NCBI GenBank assembly: GCA_049999805.1
Contig: JBNGIO010006341.1
Span: 1 to 24,581, forward strand
Direction: 5' to 3'
Source: Folioceros fuciformis
Lineage: Eukaryota; Anthocerotophyta; Anthocerotopsida; Anthocerotales
Length of the DNA: 24,581 nucleotides
Under the pieces are notes generated by a model. It did not search any database, was not told the DNA's origin, and saw nothing but the letters and a program-made list of their open reading frames with translations. Positions 19,379-24,581 of this stretch are shown here, in pieces; the first letter of the stretch is position 1, and the number at the start of each line of letters is the position of its first letter. The translations under genes were made by a program, and so were the position numbers.

Positions 19379-20427
19379 ATGAGACATGAGGCAGAGGTTG
19401 TAGATGAAGAAAGAAAAACTGGGAATGTGGCTAGCTCAAGCTGGGAGTTTAACGTTTAACAGGAGTGTACGAGTTTTCAATGGGATATTTCCGATGAGGT
19501 AACTTTGGAAGATAGGAAGGATTTTGTAAGGATTTTGGAAGCTAGTAGGCAGGTATTTGCTTTTTCCAATAAGGAAATTAGGCAGGCACAAGACGTTTAA
19601 GTTTAAGATTCGACTTAAAACGCTGAACCGGTTTTTAGAAGGCCATATCGTTTGAGTACATTGGAGAATGAGATTGTAGACAAGAAATGTCAAGAGTTAC
19701 TTGAAGCTAGATTGATAAGACCCTCGGAGTCAGAGTATGCAGCAGCTACGGTGCTTCCACCAAAAAAGAATGTGCATGGTAATTGGACTGAAAAGAGGAT
19801 GTGTGGTGACTATAGGCCGCTTGAGCATAAGGAGCACGTTAGGCGAGTGTTGGAGAGATTGGAAGAGGTCAGTTTGACGTGTCACCCACAAAAGTGCAGG
19901 TTTGGGTCCTCTAAGATAGCATATTTGGGACATTTTATAATGCCTAAGGGTACGACACCATCTGATGTGAAAGTTGAAGCAATAGCAAAGATGATACCAC
20001 CTTCAAATGTGGGAACTTTGCGTTCTTTTTTAGGATTGGTGAATTATTACCGCAATTTTGTGGCAAACCAGAGTGTGGTGGTAAAACCAATGACAATGTT
20101 GTTAAAGAAAGATGCAGTGTGAGTTAGGGGAGAAAATCAGCACAGAGCATTTAAGGAGATAAAGGACATTTTGATGAGCAAGCCCTTATTGACAAGACCT
20201 AATTTTGATAGAAAGTTTAAGTTATATATAGATTGGAGCAAACTTGGTTTGGGGGCAGTGCTAGTGCAAGATGATGAGAATGGAGTAGAACATGTGGTAG
20301 CATATGCAAGCAGGAGTAACAATTCTGCAAAGAGCAATTATTCCTTGTATTATAGGGAATGTTTGGTGGTTGTATGGGCAGACCTTATTTGTATGGGACT
20401 CAATTTGAGTTGGTGATTGATCATTAG
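19379..20427 (+). pseudogene. Gypsy-type reverse transcriptase and RNase H start
   Basis: Upstream linker (QVFAFSNKEI) holds TAA stops at about 19457-19617. RT begins VFRRPYRLSTLENEIVDKKC, with IRPSESEYAAATVLPPKKN and RMCGDYRPL. At 19820-19826 the text jumps from DYRPL to EHKEHVRRVLERL. In gypsy RTs roughly 90-110 residues, including the FD/YxDD catalytic centre, lie between these motifs, so the palm core is deleted in frame and RT cannot work. The thumb and connection follow (CRFGSSKIAYLGH, LRSFLGLVNYYRNF), a TGA at 20120, then RNase H: KLYIDWSKLGLGAVL (first Asp 20231), SLYYRECLVVVWA (Glu 20357). A frameshift with a short deletion follows VWA near 20385. Confidence 0.92.
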
Positions 20428-20655
20428 CCTTTGAAGTGGTTGTTGAAGAATGAAAAGTTGAGAGGAAAGTTAGCAAGGTGGGCACTTATTCTGCAGGAGT
20501 ATAATTTTTCTATGGAGCATAGGGTGGGTGTGAAGCATGCAAATGCAGATGTATTGTCAAGGAATCCATTAGGGACTTTAGAGGACTCAACAGTTGCCAG
20601 GCAGGATTTTGATAACAATGTTGGGATTGACTGGAATTTGGTGGTGTCCAGATAG
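20388..20655 (+). pseudogene. RNase H C-terminal part
   Basis: After the frameshift the new frame reads PYLYGTQFELVIDH, TAG at 20425 where gypsy elements have Gln, PLKWLLKNEKL, LARWALILQEYNF and HANADVLSRNPL, the conserved last Asp region. TAG at 20653 ends it; the same frame continues into the integrase. Confidence 0.88.
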
Positions 20656-22002
20656 ACACCTCATGCATACTTGGTAAATTTGGTAGAGTTGGGAGTTTCT
20701 TTGGTGTGAGTAGATGTGTGGGAGGATAAGAACACATTAGGGAGAGTGATGATAGGTGGTAATCAGGAATCGCTAACGGTGAAGGAAAATGACAGGGTGA
20801 CAAAGCAAAGTAGGAGATATGTATGGGTTGACAATAAGTTGTTGTTGAAAGAGAACATGAGGGTGGTACCAAGACCTGAAGAAAGAATGGGTTTGGCAAG
20901 AAAGATTCATGTAGAATTAGGACATTTTGGTACAAAAAGAACATTAAGTTTGCTCATGAATAGTTATTATTGGAAGGGAATGATGGATGTAGTTGAGAAG
21001 GTAGTGTCTACTTGTGAGGTTTGTGATAGGGTGAAGGCAAGTTTCTCAAGCAAAACTTCTCAACTTCACCTACTACCTATTAGAGGGATGTTTTATAGGT
21101 GAAGTTTGGATTTGGCTGGAGAGTTGCCAGTCACGCAAAGAGGTTTTAAATATGTGTTGGTAATGATAGAACATTTTTCTAAGTGGATAGTTTTGGTGCC
21201 TTTGAGGGGGAAGAAGTCACATGATATTAAGGAAGCATTTCTTAATCATGTGTTGAGTGTTTTCGGGGCTTGTGCACAAATTTTGACAGATTAAGGTACT
21301 GAATTTATGGGAGAGTTTGACAAATTTTTAAATGAGTACCTTATTGATCATAGGGTAACTTCAAGAAATCATCCGGAGGCTGATGGTTTGGCAAAAAGAA
21401 TGGTACAAACATGTAAGAGTGCTTTGAGGAAATATTGTTTGGTAATGGACAAGAATGAGTGGGATAGGATGTTACCATTTCTTGCAATGGGTTATAGAAT
21501 GAGCAGGCAAGCATCGCTGGGAAAGTTTTTGCTGTACATGTTGTTGTTTAGACGTAGACCACAAGTATCTAGGATGTTAGAAGACAAAGTGAATGCTATA
21601 GTGGATTTGGATGATCCTAATAAGTGGTTAAAGATAGTCACACATAGAGTAGAGTTGTTTAGAAAAATATTGCCTATGGCAATGGATAATTTGTTAATAG
21701 CTCAACATTGGGATGAGTTAAGATACAGGAAAACAAGGAGTGGACATTTCAAGCCCAAAGTGAAAAAGTTTGAAGTTGGAGATTATGTATATTTGCAATG
21801 GAACACAATGACAACAATTGATACAAGTGCGAGCAGGGTAATATTAAGGGTGAGAAGTGTGAAATTGAATGGAATTTTGGAGTTTGAGGGAAAGGATGGT
21901 ACAACTTGTTTGGAGCACATGAAAAATTGTGCACTATGTCATTTACCTCACTTAAATCCGATAATTGATGTGCAAGCTTTTGTGCCAAGGAAGGGGTTTG
22001 CT
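20656..22002 (+). pseudogene. Integrase (gypsy-type) with GPY/F-like region
   Basis: Integrase inserts the cDNA copy into chromosomes. The zinc-binding HHCC module reads HVELGHFG ... CEVCDRVK (about 20908-21030). In the catalytic core the first Asp is in SLDLAGELP (21109), the second in ILTD (21289), and the third acidic residue is lost: ADGLAKRMVQ has Lys at 21394 where Glu stands in the family (AAA, one G-to-A from GAA). Stops: TGA 20707, TGA 21100, TAA 21292 within the conserved D-Q-G. The C-terminal part VGDYVYLQ ... VILRVRSVKLNGILEFEG ... CHLPHL resembles the GPY/F module. No chromodomain is visible; a PHD finger takes its place. Confidence 0.92.
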
Positions 22003-22137
22003 TGTACAGGTTGTGGAGATTCTGGAGGTGATCATTGTATGTTGTTGTGTGATAGGTGCAATGATGGGTGGCATAATTTTTGTTTAGAGCCCCCACTAGA
22101 AGCAGTGCCAGCTGGGCAATGGTTTTGCCCAATGTGT
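22003..22137 (+). pseudogene. PHD zinc finger at integrase C-terminus
   Basis: All eight ligands of the C4HC3 pattern are present: CTGC, CDRC, GWHNFC, and WFCPMC, with the typical PPLEAVPAGQW before the last pair. PHD fingers of this type bind histone H3 tails, often reading lysine 4 state. It is in frame with integrase and intact at the ligand level. In many plant gypsy elements a chromodomain sits here, so the PHD finger may guide integration to a chromatin state; that is inference. Confidence 0.9.
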
Positions 22138-22672
22138 GTAGCAGACGATACGTTGTGAAGGGCAGTATGTTCAGCATATATGTATGTTGATGAAAAGTTT
22201 GTTAATCTAGCTTTCCAACGAGAGATGGTTAGCAGATTAAGGGAGGGAGTGAGGAAACATCCAGGAATTATGAGTGTGATCACAGAACTCACATCAAGGG
22301 AGGAGGAGTAGAGATGGGCTACTCCTTTCGTCGAACTTGTGTGTAGCAAACCACCAAAGAGTGGCAAGATGACCAGTAGCCTTGATGTGCACGACGGAGA
22401 GGAAGCACTCAAGGGGAGGCATCAAAGTGCACTATCGACAAGAATATACGCGTATACCATATAGGGGCTGGCCACCCCATATACATATGTATGCATGATC
22501 GTCGATCTCGTGTGTAGCAAACCACCAAAGAGTGGCAAGATGACCAGTAGCCTTGATGTGCACGACGGAGAGGAAGCACTCAAAGAGAGGCATGAAAGTG
22601 CACTGTTGACAAGAATATAGACGTATACCATATAGGGGCTGGCCATCCCCATATACATATGTATGCATGATA
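22138..22672 (+). pseudogene. Polyprotein tail after the PHD finger, with 171-bp tandem duplication
   Basis: A TGA at 22156 ends the PHD frame, yet the same frame goes on sensibly (VDEKFVNLAFQREMVSRLRE, HPGIMSVITELTSREEE) to TAG 22309 and beyond (ATPFVELVCSKPPKSGKM, SLDVHDGEEALK). The stretch 22329-22499 is repeated at 22500-22672 with few differences; 171 is divisible by three, so SKPPKSGKMTSSLDVHDGEE is read in the same frame twice. Both copies end in a TACATATGTATGCATGAT palindrome-like tail. Whether the tail was translated in the living element is unknown. Confidence 0.6.
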
Positions 22673-22755
22673 TATATATAGTATGTATGAGTGTTCAGAG
22701 ACGTCTAGGGTTAAGTTCAGATGTTGAGGAGCAAGACCTCTTAAAGCATGACAGC

Positions 22756-22802
22756 TGCCATGACTTAGAAAGTCTGCTAGAGTTTTGCGTCCGTGAGAAC
22801 TT
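22756..22802 (+). mobile_element. Candidate 3' LTR start, truncated
   Basis: TGCCATGACTTAGAAAGTCTGCTAGAG... to GTGAGAACTT matches 11520-11567 almost base for base. Matching stops abruptly at 22802/22803, where the dispersed repeat copy C begins. I see no convincing polypurine tract directly before it, which weakens the LTR reading. Confidence 0.45.
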
Positions 22803-22828
22803 GGAACCAAATTGGGATTTGGTTCCAA
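22801..22828. other. 12-bp perfect inverted repeat at the junction
   Basis: TTGGAACCAAAT (22801-22812) pairs perfectly with ATTTGGTTCCAA (22817-22828) across a TGGG loop. It occupies the place of the GGGATTC-AATCCC palindrome seen in copies A and B, directly before AAGGGAATGATTT. Confidence 0.9.
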
Positions 22829-23200
22829 GGGAATGATTTGTGTTAAATAACACAGGTTTCTTCTAAAAGTCAGTTACTACCTAGGACGGACTTTAACTAC
22901 CTCAGTTCCACTACCTGCTGGTTCAACTACCCCTACCTTTGTCCCTGGACTACCTGATAGACCTACTCGGCTACCGGGGTGGGGGTATCTACAACTACGA
23001 ACCCTTCAACTACCGCGGTAGGGTCTAAACTACTAGTAGCCGCTTCGGCTACCATGTCACCCTTACAACTACTGGTAGCCGCNNNNNNNNNNGTAGCCGC
23101 TTCGGCTACCATGTCACCCTTACAACTACTGGTAGCCGCTTCGGCTACCTTATCCCGTGACTACCCTACGGATGACCTGGCTAATCTGTCACCCCTCCGG
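22803..23200 (+). repeat. Dispersed repeat, copy C
   Basis: Shares AAGGGAATGATTTGTG, AAATAACACAGGTTTCTTCTA, ACTACCTAGG and a run of CTACC words with copies A and B. It lacks the CACACAAACCCTCTA part, so its left end is truncated or was lost. The part after about 23030 is a 39-bp tandem repeat around an assembly gap. Confidence 0.55.
23036..23157 (+). repeat. 39-bp tandem repeat with assembly gap
   Basis: The unit GTAGCCGCTTCGGCTACCAT... to CAACTACTG is 39 bp long. Ten N at 23083-23092 sit inside the array, and the 47 nt on each side (23036-23082 and 23093-23139) are identical. GTAGCCG-CTT-CGGCTAC in each unit can form a 7-bp hairpin. The true copy number is unknown. Confidence 0.85.
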
Positions 23201-23944
23201 CCAGTACTGCACTCGACTACTTCCGTTCCCCTTCCAGCAACGGTCGCCCGTCCGACTACCCTAGTGGGGTCCTCTTACTCTCTCTCCTCTCTTTCTCTCT
23301 CTTTGCTTTCTTTCTCTAGCCCGAGGAACTTACCTTCCCTCCGATTCCTCCAACCTTAACCCTCGTATCGGGGCTTTCACCTTCATGCACGTTTCCTCAG
23401 GCACACACCTACCCACCCACACGGACTTATAACTCCCCACATACTCCAATTGCACACGGGTACGCCCCGCTGTCAATTCTCAGGCATTACCTCACAGCAT
23501 GTAAGCACCTCCATTTCTCACCCCCTTCCGCGCTCCGGACATTCCCCTCCCCCCCCCTCAGTCGCGCATACACGATCTATACCCCATCTTGCAACTGCCA
23601 CGAAGAACGCTCGCACAACCCCACAGCGACATCTCAGCTAAACTCTTACTAGGGACTGGCCCACAACCTAGTCGCACTCGGTCACTCATCCATCATATTG
23701 ATTCCCCTCGCATGCTCCAGCGGTCTCCGCTCTACCAGTGCCGCGACTGCCTCTCACAGTACTTTGCTCAGCCCCCCCGCTCTCTCCCGAATCACACCAA
23801 TAGCACTCAACCGCTCGACCCCAATCCCAAAGTTTTTTCTCACTCACGCACTTTACTACACGTCGCCACAATGCACTTACCACCTACTTCCCCACCTCCT
23901 AAGCCACATTGACTTCTCTTTCTCCCACTCGGCGAGGCTCCTCC
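23201..23944. other. No recognisable gene
   Basis: C-rich, pyrimidine-rich stretch (TCTCTCCTCTCTTTCTCTC near 23280, C-runs near 23550). Open frames of 60-107 codons are rich in Ser, Pro and Thr and look accidental. It may be the remainder of copy C. Confidence 0.5.
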
Positions 23945-24299
23945 TCCCGAGTCCACCTTGCTCCCCTTGACCACCTTGTGCACAAATAGGAGCATCTGGT
24001 CGAACAGATAATCTTGCTTGCGAACCTACAGGAAACATAGGAACCACCTGGCCAAACCCATCAGCTGAAGGTTGGTAATGTCGCGGACCAGCAGCCCATT
24101 GGCTTCCTTCTTGGTGCCTGGTTTGAGTAGCCCTTCGGCCTCCGCTGTGCCACCTCGTTTCTTCAAGGACTTCAGCACCAGTCCCCCCTCCTCTTGCTGG
24201 TAGCGGCTATACACTCGCCTTACCAGCTCTAAATTCCACGCTTGGGGTCTGCCGTGGATTCCCTCTTCTCAGGCAGGCTCCCTCATCCTGAGGGCACAC
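23945..24299 (-). pseudogene. Second copy of the unrecognised family (cf. 10273-11360), truncated
   Basis: Read on the minus strand: EEGIHGRPQAWNLELVRRVY, QQEEGGLVLKSLKKRGGTAE, KKEANGLLVRD, NLQLMGLARWFLCFL, then TAG near 24028 where the other copy has Gln, then VRKQDYLFDQMLLFVHKVV and KGSKVD. It aligns residue for residue with about residues 22-135 of the copy at 10339. A further in-frame TGA lies near 24268. Similarity ends near 23945 on one side and exactly at the TGTTAAG of a putative LTR on the other. The function is unknown. Confidence 0.75.
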
Positions 24300-24581
24300 T
24301 GTTAAGCATGATTAACGTTGATATTAATTAGTGCTAATCCAGCTTATTGAGTTTGTACTAATTAGTGGTAAGAGTGATTAAGGTTATGATATATATATAT
24401 ATATATATATAGCTTATTAGACTTTGCTATGTTGGGCAAAAGAAGTATTGTAGGGTCATTTATCCCATATTGGGCACGAAATGAGAGTGCCACCCATAGG
24501 TCCATAAAAGAAGGGATGAACCCACTTAGTATATGCAGTCTAACTCCCTCTTCACTTGTATTGTGTTGTTTTTGTAATTCT
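24300..24581 (+). mobile_element. Candidate LTR, runs off the window
   Basis: TGTTAAGCATGATTAACG begins exactly where similarity of the neighbouring gene copy ends. The stretch is AT-rich, contains an (AT)n run at about 24389-24411, CCATAAAAGAAGGG (possible TATA region) and a T-rich end TTGTTTTTGTAATTCT. This is the look of a copia-type LTR, but the other end, a primer site and a partner are outside the window. Confidence 0.5.

Larger units (their letters stand above)
11520..22802 (+). mobile_element. Ty3/gypsy-type retrotransposon with DNA methyltransferase and PHD finger, decayed
   Basis: Order on the plus strand: candidate 5' LTR start (11520), three unrecognised ORFs (12509-15212), Gag and zinc knuckles, protease, C5 DNA methyltransferase, RT, RNase H, integrase, GPY/F-like region, PHD finger, tail with a 171-bp duplication, candidate 3' LTR start (22756). 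RT-RNase H before integrase is the Ty3/gypsy order. The coding part from about 14700 is clearly AT-richer than what precedes it, so the 12509-14690 ORFs might belong to a different element. Gag to protease shares one frame (15341-18121) and RNase H to the tail shares another, so it was probably one polyprotein. No primer binding site was found, and the 3' LTR is cut at 22802/22803 by a dispersed repeat. The outer boundaries are less certain than the core. Confidence 0.85.

Noticed and set aside
21780-22000. Chromodomain at the integrase end
   Set aside because: No aromatic-cage chromodomain pattern follows the GPY/F-like part; a PHD finger follows instead.
23083-23092. Real biological duplication around the N stretch
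   Set aside because: The same 47-nt duplicated-flank pattern at the other gap points to the assembly.
1-24581. CRISPR arrays, riboswitches, bacterial promoters or operons
   Set aside because: None was seen; introns, PPR-DYW and plant-type retrotransposons show a eukaryotic nuclear sequence.

Overview
The window looks like nuclear DNA of a land plant, most likely a seed-free one (fern, lycophyte or bryophyte). Reasons: a PPR protein of the PLS/DYW class written without introns, GT-AG introns of 76-106 bp in one gene, copies of the plant telomere-type motif AAACCCTAAACCC, and plant-style Ty1/copia and Ty3/gypsy elements. The wording of the PPR repeats resembles the large fern families, but this is inference from memory of protein style. 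There is nothing prokaryotic: no operons, CRISPR or insertion sequences.

Layout. 1-1030: no recognisable gene. 1051-1400: two tandem repeats (45-bp and 20-bp units). 1514-1617: an assembly gap with duplicated flanks. 1744-3525 (-): a broken PPR-DYW gene lacking its N-terminus. 3567-3946: an imperfect 205-bp duplication. 3984-5918 (+): a four-exon gene for a Crinkler (CRN)-like protein with a coiled-coil N-terminus and a PD-(D/E)xK-like nuclease core; it is the only gene that looks intact. 5930-8290: two diverged, oppositely oriented copies of one dispersed repeat, with a gene-free spacer between them. 8330-9575 (-): the 3' half of a copia element (RT end, RNase H, polypurine tract, LTR). 10273-11360 (+): a frameshifted gene of an unrecognised family whose second copy sits at 23945-24299 (-).

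11520-22802 (+) is the main feature: a decayed Ty3/gypsy-type retrotransposon. Its candidate LTR start recurs at 22756. Inside are three unrecognised charged or coiled-coil ORFs, then Gag with zinc knuckles, aspartic protease, a cytosine-C5 DNA methyltransferase domain, reverse transcriptase, RNase H, integrase with a GPY/F-like region, and a C-terminal PHD finger. The element thus carries a DNA-methylation writer between protease and RT and a probable histone reader at the integrase end. It is dead: the RT palm core is deleted, the integrase catalytic Glu is Lys, the protease D-S-G is D-S-R, the methyltransferase Gly-rich motif I is damaged, and about 20 in-frame stops are present. Where a conserved residue can be compared, most changes fit C-to-T or G-to-A, as expected for deamination of methylated DNA.

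22803-24581: a third copy of the dispersed repeat with a second assembly gap, then the truncated second copy of the unknown family, cut at 24299/24300 by what looks like another LTR running off the window. Overall this is a transposon-rich region with one plausible live host gene (CRN-like) and one dead one (PPR-DYW).
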